Shown piece by piece: positions 17,079 to 25,135 of a stretch of DNA of 64,000 bases. The stretch covers positions 992,001 to 1,056,000 of the forward strand of contig NZ_FZNY01000001.1 in the NCBI RefSeq assembly GCF_900188275.1. The letters run 5' to 3'. The translations under genes and the position numbers were made by a program. This stretch comes from Dokdonia pacifica. GTDB taxonomy: Bacteria; Bacteroidota; Bacteroidia; Flavobacteriales; Flavobacteriaceae. Below the pieces are notes generated by a model, which made no database searches, had not been told where the DNA came from, and was given only the letters and a program-made list of their open reading frames with translations. Position 1 is the stretch's first letter; the number at the start of each line of letters is the position of its first letter.

Positions 17079-17988
17079 AGTCATACGCATCGGGACTCGT
17101 GATAGTGAGCTCGCATTATGGCAAGCAACCACCGTACAGAAACAACTTGAACATCACGGTTATAAAACAGAACTAGTGCCCGTAAAATCTACTGGAGATC
17201 TTGTACTAGACAAACCTTTATACGAATTAGGAATTACAGGAATTTTCACCAAAACCCTTGATGTAGCTATGCTTAATGGCACTGTAGATATTGCCGTGCA
17301 TAGTATGAAAGATGTTCCTACTGCACTTCCTATAGGTATTGTACAAGCAGCTGTTTTAGAGAGAGCCGCTACTCAAGATTTATTAGTACACAAAGGGACT
17401 CCTGATTATACACAAGACTGTATCATTGCAACAGGAAGTCTTCGTCGTCAAGCACAATGGCTTAACAAGTATCCACATCACCAAACAACAGATTTACGAG
17501 GTAATGTAAATACACGACTCCAAAAATTAGATGATAGTGATTGGACCGGGGCTATTTTCGCGAAAGCGGGATTAGAACGTATTAATATCCTTCCATCTAA
17601 TTACGAAGTATTAGACTGGATGACACCAGCGCCAGCACAAGGAGCTATGCTTATTGTTGCCTTAGAAAATGATGATTTTTCTAAAACCGCTTGCGCGAAA
17701 TTAAACCATGAAGCAACCGCTTTGTGTACCCATATAGAAAGAGAATTTTTACGAACCCTAGAAGGAGGTTGTACCGCACCTATAGGAGCTATTGCTAATA
17801 TAAAAGAAGAAACTATTCACTTTACCGGTGTTTTATTTTCACTAGATGGCAAGACAAAATTAGAGGTCAATCAGTCTGTTTCTGTATCACATAGTCAAGG
17901 ATTTGGTGTAGACTGTGCTTTAGAGATATTAGATAATGGTGGTCGTGAACTCATGAAAGAGATTAAAGCATCTATTAATAAGAAATAA
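17071..17988 (+). CDS. hemC: Hydroxymethylbilane synthase (porphobilinogen deaminase)
   Basis: A 305-residue HemC that joins four porphobilinogens into hydroxymethylbilane. The start is a GTG at 17071 overlapping the hemA stop. The opening RIGTRDSELALWQA, the substrate-binding arginines in SLRRQAQW and LRGNVNTRLQKLD, and the dipyrromethane cofactor cysteine in TLEGGCTAPIGA are all intact. Palindrome at 17556-17565, read as IFAKAG, and a near-copy at 17689-17700, read as ACAK. The gene ends only 45 bp before the DUF559 ORF and 5 bp before the left inverted repeat. Confidence 0.97.
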   Translation: MNRVIRIGTRDSELALWQATTVQKQLEHHGYKTELVPVKSTGDLVLDKPLYELGITGIFTKTLDVAMLNGTVDIAVHSMKDVPTALPIGIVQAAVLERAATQDLLVHKGTPDYTQDCIIATGSLRRQAQWLNKYPHHQTTDLRGNVNTRLQKLDDSDWTGAIFAKAGLERINILPSNYEVLDWMTPAPAQGAMLIVALENDDFSKTACAKLNHEATALCTHIEREFLRTLEGGCTAPIGAIANIKEETIHFTGVLFSLDGKTKLEVNQSVSVSHSQGFGVDCALEILDNGGRELMKEIKASINKK

Positions 17989-17992
17989 AATG

Positions 17993-18026
17993 CCCTCATC
18001 CCTAACCCTTCTCCCACTGAGATGGG
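17993..18026. repeat. Left inverted repeat of the DUF559 element
   Basis: The run CCCTCATCCCTAACCCTTCT and following bases at 17993-18026 read, on the opposite strand, as GGGAGAAGG then GGGATGAGGG. This matches the repeat at 18383-18418 in inverted orientation. It starts 5 bp after the hemC stop. Confidence 0.8.
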
Positions 18027-18032
18027 AAAATT

Positions 18033-19082
18033 ATGAAGAAGATTTCTAAGAAAAATATTGCCAGACATCTCAGACAGGAACAAACACCTGCCGAGGAACA
18101 TCTATGGCAATTACTAAGAAATAGACAATTTGAAGATCTTAAATTTAGAAGACAACACCCTATAAAAAAATATATCGTTGATTTTTGCTGTCTAGAAATT
18201 ATGTTAGTTATTGAGCTTGATGGAGCATATCACAATGATAACTATCAAAAAGAAAAAGATGACCTAAGAGACGCTCATTTAAGAGGTTTAGGATATCGAG
18301 TATTACGCTATCCTAATAAAATAGCACTTGAAAACACTCAAATTATTTATGATGATATTCTTAAAAGAAAAGAAGAGTCAACTCCTTCTCTCTTGAGGGA
18401 GAAGGCTGGGATGAGGGTGCTATCCACAAAAAAACTAAAACCTAACCAGCGAGAATTACTTCTTAATGCGGGTGTGAGTTTTGTGGAATATGATGCTATC
18501 TCTATTGCACCTATTGATTTTGAGATTCCAGAAGAAATAGAAAATATTATCATTACAAGTCAAAACGGAGCAAAATTCTTTATAAACAAACTTAAAACGC
18601 TACCTCTCCTTGAGGAGAAGGCTGAGGCGAGGTATTTTGCAGTTGGAGAAAAAACAACAGCACTTCTAGAAGAAAACAACTATAAAGTAGCCAAAACAGC
18701 TCAAAATGGAGCAGAATTAGGGCATTTTATAGTAAAAAACCACAAAAATGGGCATTTCACCTATTTCTGCGGAAAACAACGTAGAGATGAATTACCCACT
18801 ATTTTAAAAGAGGCCGCTATTTTGTGTAACGAAATTGTGACTTATGAAACTCATCTTAATGAGCAGTCATTTATTCAGAAGTTTGATGGGATTTTATTCT
18901 ATAGTCCTAGTGCTGTATCCGCTTTCGCGAAAGCGAATAAAATAAATAAAGCTTTTTGCATTGGTAATACCACAGCAACAGAAGCAAGAAAATATACAGA
19001 TCAAGTAATTGTATCTAATGCAACAACCATAGAGAGTACCATTGCAAAAGCTGTAAATACATTAAAAAAATTGACTAGTTAA
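18033..19082 (+). CDS. hemD: DUF559 endonuclease-like domain in frame with uroporphyrinogen-III synthase
   Basis: One 349-residue open frame joins two unrelated parts. Residues 1-126 are a DUF559 domain (QTPAEEHLWQLLRNRQF, KFRRQHPI, then D50, E61 and D63 in YIVDFCCLEIMLVIELDGAYH), a Vsr-like nuclease fold. Residues 127-349 are HemD, which closes hydroxymethylbilane to uroporphyrinogen III: MRVLSTKKLKPNQRELLLNAG, IITSQNGA, FAVGEKT, FFCGKQRRDELP in outline, GILFYSPSAVSAF, CIGNTTATEA. HemD normally starts near LSTKKL, so the ATG at 18411, inside the right repeat, is probably its true start, giving 223 residues. An in-frame repeat copy adds about 11 residues (TLPLLEEKAEA). Palindrome at 18923-18932. 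Whether a fused protein is made is unknown. Confidence 0.88.
   Translation: MKKISKKNIARHLRQEQTPAEEHLWQLLRNRQFEDLKFRRQHPIKKYIVDFCCLEIMLVIELDGAYHNDNYQKEKDDLRDAHLRGLGYRVLRYPNKIALENTQIIYDDILKRKEESTPSLLREKAGMRVLSTKKLKPNQRELLLNAGVSFVEYDAISIAPIDFEIPEEIENIIITSQNGAKFFINKLKTLPLLEEKAEARYFAVGEKTTALLEENNYKVAKTAQNGAELGHFIVKNHKNGHFTYFCGKQRRDELPTILKEAAILCNEIVTYETHLNEQSFIQKFDGILFYSPSAVSAFAKANKINKAFCIGNTTATEARKYTDQVIVSNATTIESTIAKAVNTLKKLTS
18383..18418. repeat. Right inverted repeat of the DUF559 element
   Basis: Reads TCTCTTGAGGGAGAAGG then CTGGGATGAGGG. It mirrors the left copy at 17993-18026. It encodes LLREKAGMR in the open frame and holds the ATG (18411) that is the likely hemD start. Confidence 0.8.
18601..18634. 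repeat. Third copy of the repeat, inserted in frame inside hemD
   Basis: CTCTCCTTGAGGAGAAGG followed by CTGAGGCGAGG matches the right repeat closely (one gap and a few substitutions). It is translated as PLLEEKAEARY, parallel to SLLREKAGMRV in the right repeat. It keeps the hemD frame. Confidence 0.75.
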
Positions 19083-19099
19083 GTTTAACAAAACAAACA

Positions 19100-19171
19100 T
19101 GTCCCCTCGAGCGCAGTCGAGAGGACAATAAATAGAATATTATTTTAGTTCTCGACTGCGCTCGAACAGAC
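19100..19171. repeat. Pair of REP-like GAGCGCAGTCGA palindromic repeats
   Basis: Copy 1, 19100-19127, is TGTCC, then CTCGAGCGCAGTCGAG, then AGGACA, with self-complementary ends. Copy 2, 19148-19171, carries CTCGACTGCGCTCGA in the opposite orientation. They lie about 20 bp apart between hemD and hemE. Similar CTCGACTGCGCTCGA units occur in many Bacteroidota genomes as intergenic REP-type repeats. They may fold into one cruciform or mRNA hairpin in the operon. Confidence 0.75.
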
Positions 19172-19179
19172 AAAATGCT

Positions 19180-20211
19180 ATGAGCACACTGAAAAACGAT
19201 TTATTTTTAAGGGCCTTAAATGGAGAAACTGTAGAGCGTCCTCCTGTATGGATGATGCGTCAAGCTGGAAGATATCTTCCTGAGTTTATGGAAATCAAAG
19301 CCAAGTATGATTTCTTTACACGCTGCCAAACTCCTGAATTAGCTAGTGAAATTACGGTACAACCCATACGTCGTTATGGAATGGACGCCGCTATTTTATT
19401 TTCTGATATTCTAGTGATCCCACAAGCCATGAATATTGATGTAGAAATGAAACCAAACATAGGGCCTTGGTTACCTAATCCTATTCGATCTGCAAAAGAT
19501 GTAGAACAGGTGATTGTTCCAGATATTCAGGAGACATTAGGATATGTAATGGATGCTATCAAAATGACCAAAGAAAAACTCAATGATGAAATCCCATTGA
19601 TTGGTTTTGCTGGAAGTCCGTGGACAATCCTTTGCTATTGTGTACAAGGGCAGGGTTCAAAAAACTTTGATAAAGCTAAAGAGTTTTGTTTTACACAACC
19701 ATTGGCTGCTCATACATTATTACAAAAAATTACAGATACCACCATTGCGTATCTTAAAGAAAAAGTTAAAGCAGGTGTAAATGCCGTACAAGTATTTGAT
19801 AGCTGGGGAGGCATGCTCTCTCCTGAAGATTATCAAACATTTTCATGGCAATACATCCAGCAAATTATAGATGCGCTTAAAGAAGAATCTCCAGTAATTG
19901 CTTTTGGAAAAGGATGCTGGTTTGCTCTAGACACGATGGCAAAATCTGGCGCATCGGCATTAGGTGTAGATTGGACCGTAAGTGCTCGTAATGCACGTTA
20001 TTTAACAGGTGGAAATATTACATTACAAGGTAATTTTGATCCAACCCGATTATTTTCACCTCCTAACGAAATCAAACGCATGGTTACTGAGATGATTCGC
20101 GCCTTTGGAAAAGACAAATACATTGTAAACTTAGGACATGGTATTTTACCAAATGTGCCATTAGAAAATGCTGGTGCCTTTATAGAAGCTGTAAAAGAGT
20201 ACAAAGAATAG
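19180..20211 (+). CDS. hemE: Uroporphyrinogen decarboxylase
   Basis: A 343-residue HemE, decarboxylating the four acetate side chains of uroporphyrinogen III to give coproporphyrinogen III. The N-terminal signature [17 protein letters not shown] is intact, with the catalytic aspartate in [14 protein letters not shown], and [12 protein letters not shown] and [11 protein letters not shown] follow. It is soluble and dimeric in the family. The upstream 98 bp hold two REP-like repeats and no obvious promoter, so it is probably read through from hemA. The next ORF starts 1 bp after its stop. Confidence 0.97.
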   Translation: MSTLKNDLFLRALNGETVERPPVWMMRQAGRYLPEFMEIKAKYDFFTRCQTPELASEITVQPIRRYGMDAAILFSDILVIPQAMNIDVEMKPNIGPWLPNPIRSAKDVEQVIVPDIQETLGYVMDAIKMTKEKLNDEIPLIGFAGSPWTILCYCVQGQGSKNFDKAKEFCFTQPLAAHTLLQKITDTTIAYLKEKVKAGVNAVQVFDSWGGMLSPEDYQTFSWQYIQQIIDALKEESPVIAFGKGCWFALDTMAKSGASALGVDWTVSARNARYLTGGNITLQGNFDPTRLFSPPNEIKRMVTEMIRAFGKDKYIVNLGHGILPNVPLENAGAFIEAVKEYKE

Positions 20212-20212
20212 T

Positions 20213-20701
20213 GTGAATCTCAATAAGGTCATAAAATCAATGGATTTTAAGCAACTCTGGAGTCTTGCAGGGTTTTGCTTAAGACATCCATTGTATGTGA
20301 TTCCAACGTATACAGCCACTCGTAAAACAGTTAAAATTTGTGATCAAAAATTTGGAAAAGCACATCATAAAAATGGTCGTGCTAATGCATTTAGACATGC
20401 ATTATGGAATGTCCTTATTATTCATAGATGTAAACGATGGTCTTCTATAGAAAAAGCTGTTTCATGGGCAAAGCGTATCACCGACTGGCATGAAGATTTT
20501 TCTATAAATGAACCCTTAGCAAGAGCTATGGATTTACATAATAATCATATAGGGCGTACCTTTGTTATGAAACACAAAGAGGCAAGCGAAAGCCAACTCG
20601 TACAATTGGTTATGGTATTGATTCCGCTTTCGCGAAAAATTACCACCATAGAACAAATGCAGGAACATCCTAATACATTAACACATATAGAAGATGATTA
20701 A
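20213..20701 (+). CDS. DUF6973-like conserved protein in the heme operon
   Basis: A 162-residue protein starting at a GTG 1 bp after the hemE stop. The motifs NGRANAFRHALWNVLI, ITDWHEDF and RAMDLHNNHIGR are conserved-looking His/Asp/Asn-rich stretches that I associate with the Bacteroidota family DUF6973; the assignment is from memory. No signal peptide; residues 13-28 are mildly hydrophobic. The spaced histidines suggest a metal or catalytic site, but no reaction is known. The tight packing, with an 8-bp overlap into the EI24 gene, argues for a role linked to heme synthesis or to the membrane. Palindrome at 20628-20637, read as LSRK. Confidence 0.6.
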   Translation: MNLNKVIKSMDFKQLWSLAGFCLRHPLYVIPTYTATRKTVKICDQKFGKAHHKNGRANAFRHALWNVLIIHRCKRWSSIEKAVSWAKRITDWHEDFSINEPLARAMDLHNNHIGRTFVMKHKEASESQLVQLVMVLIPLSRKITTIEQMQEHPNTLTHIEDD

Positions 20702-21473
20702 AGGTATTCTTAACGGACTTAAAACCTACGGTAATTCTTTTGGACTTGTTACCAAACTTGGTCTTTGGAAATATTTTGCCATTCCTATGGTTATTAGTTT
20801 ACTCACAGCGACTATTATCATAGTTTCTGCCTATGGCCTTTCTGATAATATTGGCCATTGGATTGCTGGAATTTGGCCTTGGGAATGGGGTGCAAGTGTT
20901 TTTGAAGGAGTTGCAAGTTTTATTGGAGGAGCTATCATTATTGTTGTTGGGTTTATACTTTATAAGCACATTGTCATGGCACTAAGTGCCCCTTTTATGA
21001 GTCCTGTATCTGAAAAAATTGAAGCTCACATATTGGGATCAAACCATGCGCATACCAATACAAGTTTTAGTGCTCAATTATGGCGAGGTATTCGAATAAA
21101 TGTGCGTAACCTTGGCATGGAACTGCTCTTAACAATTCCTATATTGTTAGTCGGTTTAATTCCTATTATTGGTCTTGTTTCGACAGTGCTTTTATTTTTA
21201 ATGCAAGCCTATTATGCTGGTTTTGGTAATATGGATTATACCTTAGAACGTCATTATGACTATGATAAAAGTATTCAGTTTGTTAGAAAAAATAAAGGAC
21301 AAGCGATAGGAAATGGCATTGTTTTTATGCTGTTTTTATTAATTCCAATTGTAGGAGTTATTCTTGTATTACCGCTCTCTGTAACTGCAGCGACAGTACA
21401 AACCGTCGATTTATTAGATCCTGAAATGAAGCAACAACTCCCTACATCTCAAGAAAACAAAAAACTCTCTTAA
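20694..21473 (+). CDS. EI24/CysZ-like membrane protein
   Basis: A 259-residue membrane protein with about four to five helices (around residues 28-48, 75-100, 143-170, 210-240). The segment HIVMALSAPFMSPVSEKIEAHILG and the amphipathic GYFG-like AYYAGFGNMDYTLERH are characteristic of the EI24 domain, the family that includes the sulfate transporter CysZ. Its ATG overlaps the previous stop by 8 bp. In Flavobacteriaceae an EI24 gene in front of hemF is usual, so it may move a small anion or affect the envelope; no substrate is established. Confidence 0.82.
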   Translation: MIKGILNGLKTYGNSFGLVTKLGLWKYFAIPMVISLLTATIIIVSAYGLSDNIGHWIAGIWPWEWGASVFEGVASFIGGAIIIVVGFILYKHIVMALSAPFMSPVSEKIEAHILGSNHAHTNTSFSAQLWRGIRINVRNLGMELLLTIPILLVGLIPIIGLVSTVLLFLMQAYYAGFGNMDYTLERHYDYDKSIQFVRKNKGQAIGNGIVFMLFLLIPIVGVILVLPLSVTAATVQTVDLLDPEMKQQLPTSQENKKLS

Positions 21474-21487
21474 GCAGTAAATATCTT

Positions 21488-22390
21488 ATGAAAGATCAAT
21501 TTGTATCTTATATTAAAAACTTACAAGACACCATTACAACAGCTATAGAAACTATAGATGGTAAAGCTACCTTCCAAGAAGATATATGGAAACGTCCTGA
21601 AGGTGGTGGTGGTCGCACTCGTGTGATTGAAAACGGGAATGTATTTGAAAAAGGAGGTGTTAATATTTCTCAGGTACACGGCGAGTTGCCCGTAACCATG
21701 CAAAACTATTTTGGTGTAAAAGACGCAAACTTCTTTGCCTGCGGATTGTCTCTTGTGTTACATCCTAAAAGCCCAATGGTACCCACCGTGCATGCTAATT
21801 GGCGTTATTTCGAAATGTATAACAAAGAAGGGGAGATTGTAGATCAATGGTTTGGTGGAGGTCAAGATTTGACGCCATATTATCTTTTTGACGAAGACGC
21901 TATTCATTTTCATATGGTATGTAAAAATGCCTGTGATGCTCACAATGCCGAATTTTATCCAAAATATAAAGCACGTTGTGACGAGTATTTTTATAACGCA
22001 CATCGCAATGAAGGTCGTGGTTTAGGCGGTCTCTTTTTTGATTACCTTAAAAAGACTGAAGAAACGACTATGCAAGATTGGTATAACTTTGTAACGACCG
22101 TTGGTGATAGCTTTCTAGAAGCCTATATGCCAATAGTGGAACGTAGGAAAAATACCGCTTTCGCGAAAGCACAAAAAGACTGGCAAGAAGTACGTCGTGG
22201 GCGTTATGTAGAATTTAATTTGGTACATGACAAAGGCACTTTATTTGGCCTTAAAACCAATGGCCGTATTGAAAGTATCTTAATGAGTCTTCCTCCGGTA
22301 GTACAATGGAAATACGACCATCATCCAGAAGAAGGAAGTGAAGAAGCTAGACTTCTAGAAGTATTAAAAAACCCAAAAGAGTGGGTGTAG
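21488..22390 (+). CDS. hemF: Oxygen-dependent coproporphyrinogen-III oxidase
   Basis: A 300-residue HemF, using O2 to convert the two propionates of coproporphyrinogen III to vinyls. The motifs FQEDIWKRPEGGGGRTRVIENGNVFEKGGVN in outline, VPTVHANWRYFE, and WFGGGQDLTPYY are all intact, as is GRYVEFNLVHDKGT. Its presence, with HemJ rather than HemG, points to an aerobic lifestyle; no HemN is seen here. It is the last gene of the hemA operon and is convergent with the helicase gene, the stops being 2 bp apart. Palindrome at 22159-22168, read as TAFAKAQ. Confidence 0.97.
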   Translation: MKDQFVSYIKNLQDTITTAIETIDGKATFQEDIWKRPEGGGGRTRVIENGNVFEKGGVNISQVHGELPVTMQNYFGVKDANFFACGLSLVLHPKSPMVPTVHANWRYFEMYNKEGEIVDQWFGGGQDLTPYYLFDEDAIHFHMVCKNACDAHNAEFYPKYKARCDEYFYNAHRNEGRGLGGLFFDYLKKTEETTMQDWYNFVTTVGDSFLEAYMPIVERRKNTAFAKAQKDWQEVRRGRYVEFNLVHDKGTLFGLKTNGRIESILMSLPPVVQWKYDHHPEEGSEEARLLEVLKNPKEWV

Positions 22391-22392
22391 CA

Positions 22393-25068
22393 TCACTTCC
22401 AAATAGCAGCTGTTTTTGTTTTAAAACCGCCTTCTGTATTTAAATAGTGAAACCGAGCTTTTAATAGTTTTTTGCGACCCTCTTTACTCCTCGTATATAG
22501 TAAAGAAGCTTTCCCTTTATACCTCATCCAGTGTCTTAAAAAAAGAGTAGCATCCTTCTTATGTTCTGAAAAAATAGAGGGAACACCGTAATATTTTGGG
22601 AAACCAAAAGTCTTTTGCAGTCCCTCAAATTCTTTAATCATATATCTTGGGTTATCAATGCTTTGAACAATCTCTTCAAGACTATTTACAAATAAGACTT
22701 CTTCTTTCACTGTGGCACCACTTATAAAACATGTCACCTCTGTATGATCTATTTTTTGGACATCAAGCGTCACTTTTGAAAAAGGAGTTGTGATTAATCG
22801 TTTCTCATACATAGCATGTAGTAACGCTTCGCCTATTTTATAAAGTGCTCTATCTACCTGACCATATCTTAAAAACAATAATAACGCTTTATACATTTTT
22901 GGAAAATAGCCTATAAAAACACCTAAAGCAACAACTAAAAATAATAAAGCTACCTCTCTAGGTAACACATTACTTAAGAGTACAATATATAATAGCACAC
23001 ATATAACAAGGAGTAATACTTCAATTACTATAAACTCTATTACTTTTCTAAAATATACTTTTTGCGTTTTATACCTTGTTGTATCTTTCTCTTTTATAGT
23101 TTCATTAAAATTCAGTTTTAATTCTCTTACAAGAATAGTACCCGAAGCAATGGCCTGATCCCAGCGTACCTTTATTTGTTCTCGTTGTTTTGCGATAGAA
23201 AACATATTTTCATTAAGACGATTTGTATTAAAATCATTCTTCGGAAGCCCAAATCGATCGGGGCCATTTTCTACATACGACGGCCCTTGTAATGAGACTC
23301 CACAAAAAGCATCAAACCTATTATATAGTTTCTTTACATCTTCTCCTCCATCAGCAACTGTAGGATCTATGCAAGCTAGATGCCATACAGAAGCTATTTT
23401 ATCAGGATGTTTAGGATATATGCGTATTGCCCTGCCTCGCATCTGGTTAGACATCACAAAAGAACCTACGTATGAAGCTAGCACTAGTGTATTAATAGCG
23501 GGTGCGTCCCATCCTTCTCCCAATAGTGATGTGGTGCCTATTAGAATCTCTATATGACCTTTAGTAAATAAAGCTGTGATAACACTTACTATATGACTTT
23601 TCCCTTTTTCTTTAGGCTTCAATATTAAAAAATCAGTATCACCAAGAGGAGATAACGTATAATAATCTTCAGGAATTTCACTTGCAATATGCGCTCGTAA
23701 ACGATCATGAACAATTACTAAAGTGCCTGTAAGAACGGCTAGTTTTTCTTGTCTGTTTGCAGCTTGCCATCTTTCTGGGTCTGGCGCCAGAGAAGCTCGC
23801 AAATAATGAAATATAGGTACAACCCCTAGTTTGTTGATAGTGGGCAAATCTTCTTCTGCAATAGATTCTAGAAATTCTTTACGTATATAATCTGCAAGAA
23901 CAACCGCTCGTAATTTATTTTTTAATTGCCTCGCTTCAAAAGTAATAATCTCTTGTATGCTTTTTAATTTATTTGGGCTTTGCGTTAATGAGGTGTATAA
24001 TTCTTTATTACCTTCTAAACGTAATTGTTGTTTATCAAAAGCGCCTATTTTACGTAAGGTATTCTCTATGCTTTTTAAAAGCTTTTCATGTTTAGAAAAT
24101 GATTCCCGATCTATCACTAGTACCGATTGCAATAAAACTTCTAGCCAAGAATACGTCAAGGGTGGTATCGCAATAATTTCAGTTTCTATACCTAACAATG
24201 CTACTTTTCCAGGTAAAATATCTGTTTTTGCAGCATTTAAGTATATAAGAATTGCTGCATACACATCAGGTTGCTCATAGATAGTTTCTAATACCGTATC
24301 TGTTTGTGCATAAAAAGGATGCTCTAAAACAAACGCTTTAAAAGAAGTATCAACAAGAAGTTGTTGTACAAAGGCATCTACTTTTTTACGAAATGCCTCA
24401 ATATATTCCATTTGAGCATTATCGGGCTCAGAAAAATGAATATAATCCTGATGCGGACACAAATTCCCTTCTTTTACTAATTCTGGAACACCTATCTCTA
24501 CATCAATAGGACCACATAATTCAAAATACTTTTTGATTTCTCGTTGCGAACTATCATATGGCGGTGTTGCCGTAAGAGCAATCAAGGAGCAATCTGGTAA
24601 TGCTTTTAGAGCAAAAAGAGGTTTCCACCATTCGTTTTTAAGGTGGTGTGCTTCGTCTAATACGATGTTTTTTATACCCGCTTTCGCGAAAAAAGCCACA
24701 AGCTTCTCCCCATCTCCTTCCATTTCATTTTTAAAAAATGCGTGTAATGACTGATACGTTGAAAACGTAATATGTGCGGGCTGTTTCATATTTCGCGAAA
24801 GCGGAATATCACACGTTTCCTTATCCACATAACACTCAAACATACGCTCTTCCCACTGATTACGTATAGTCAATGTAGGAGCAAATACGATGGTCTTTTG
24901 ATCAACCCGACGCATCATTTCTAACCCTAGCACCGTTTTTCCAGAACCAGGAGGCGCTACAACATGTAAATGAAGGTCTTTAAAATGAATATCAAACCCT
25001 TCTAAAAAACGACGTTGATAGCTACGCCAAGCGTATTTAAACTGAAAGGTTTTTTGTAATGATATCAA
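22393..25068 (-). CDS. SF2 DEAD/DEAH-box helicase with a membrane hairpin
   Basis: An 891-residue protein from the TTG at 25068; an in-frame TTG at 25122 would add 18 residues but would overlap the hemB promoter. Walker A is APPGSGKT near residue 40, DEAHH (Walker B) near 140 and LTATPP (motif III) follow, and the C-terminal helicase lobe ends in LLGEGWDAPAINTLV and QMRGRAIRIYP. That is the Ssl2/XPB/RecG-like SF2 plan with a degenerate insert between lobes. Unusually, after the helicase core come two strongly hydrophobic stretches (EFIVIEVLLLVICVLLYIVLL in outline and EVALLFLVVALGVFIGY) that look like a membrane hairpin. Substrate unknown. Palindromes at 24682-24691 (FAKAG) and 24791-24800 (LSRN). 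Confidence 0.82.
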   Translation of the reverse strand: MISLQKTFQFKYAWRSYQRRFLEGFDIHFKDLHLHVVAPPGSGKTVLGLEMMRRVDQKTIVFAPTLTIRNQWEERMFECYVDKETCDIPLSRNMKQPAHITFSTYQSLHAFFKNEMEGDGEKLVAFFAKAGIKNIVLDEAHHLKNEWWKPLFALKALPDCSLIALTATPPYDSSQREIKKYFELCGPIDVEIGVPELVKEGNLCPHQDYIHFSEPDNAQMEYIEAFRKKVDAFVQQLLVDTSFKAFVLEHPFYAQTDTVLETIYEQPDVYAAILIYLNAAKTDILPGKVALLGIETEIIAIPPLTYSWLEVLLQSVLVIDRESFSKHEKLLKSIENTLRKIGAFDKQQLRLEGNKELYTSLTQSPNKLKSIQEIITFEARQLKNKLRAVVLADYIRKEFLESIAEEDLPTINKLGVVPIFHYLRASLAPDPERWQAANRQEKLAVLTGTLVIVHDRLRAHIASEIPEDYYTLSPLGDTDFLILKPKEKGKSHIVSVITALFTKGHIEILIGTTSLLGEGWDAPAINTLVLASYVGSFVMSNQMRGRAIRIYPKHPDKIASVWHLACIDPTVADGGEDVKKLYNRFDAFCGVSLQGPSYVENGPDRFGLPKNDFNTNRLNENMFSIAKQREQIKVRWDQAIASGTILVRELKLNFNETIKEKDTTRYKTQKVYFRKVIEFIVIEVLLLVICVLLYIVLLSNVLPREVALLFLVVALGVFIGYFPKMYKALLLFLRYGQVDRALYKIGEALLHAMYEKRLITTPFSKVTLDVQKIDHTEVTCFISGATVKEEVLFVNSLEEIVQSIDNPRYMIKEFEGLQKTFGFPKYYGVPSIFSEHKKDATLFLRHWMRYKGKASLLYTRSKEGRKKLLKARFHYLNTEGGFKTKTAAIWK

Positions 25069-25093
25069 ACTACAGACTCGGTTTTTAATTTGG

Positions 25094-25101
25094 TAAATTT
25101 G
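25094..25101 (+). promoter_or_regulatory. Flavobacterial -7 box (TAAATTTG) for hemB
   Basis: Exact TAnnTTTG match, 34 bp before the hemB ATG, in the interval shared with the divergent helicase. Confidence 0.45.
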
Positions 25102-25135
25102 TAATCCTAAAAAGAATAGCAAAATACAGTATTTT

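Noticed and set aside
18033-18410. DUF559 ORF as part of a restriction-modification system
   Set aside because: No methyltransferase or specificity gene lies near it; its neighbours are heme genes, and the repeats suggest a mobile unit instead.
25069-25122. TTG at 25122 as start of the helicase
   Set aside because: The 18-residue extension would run through the hemB promoter region and has no helicase-like sequence; the TTG at 25068 gives a tidier N-terminus. Not settled.
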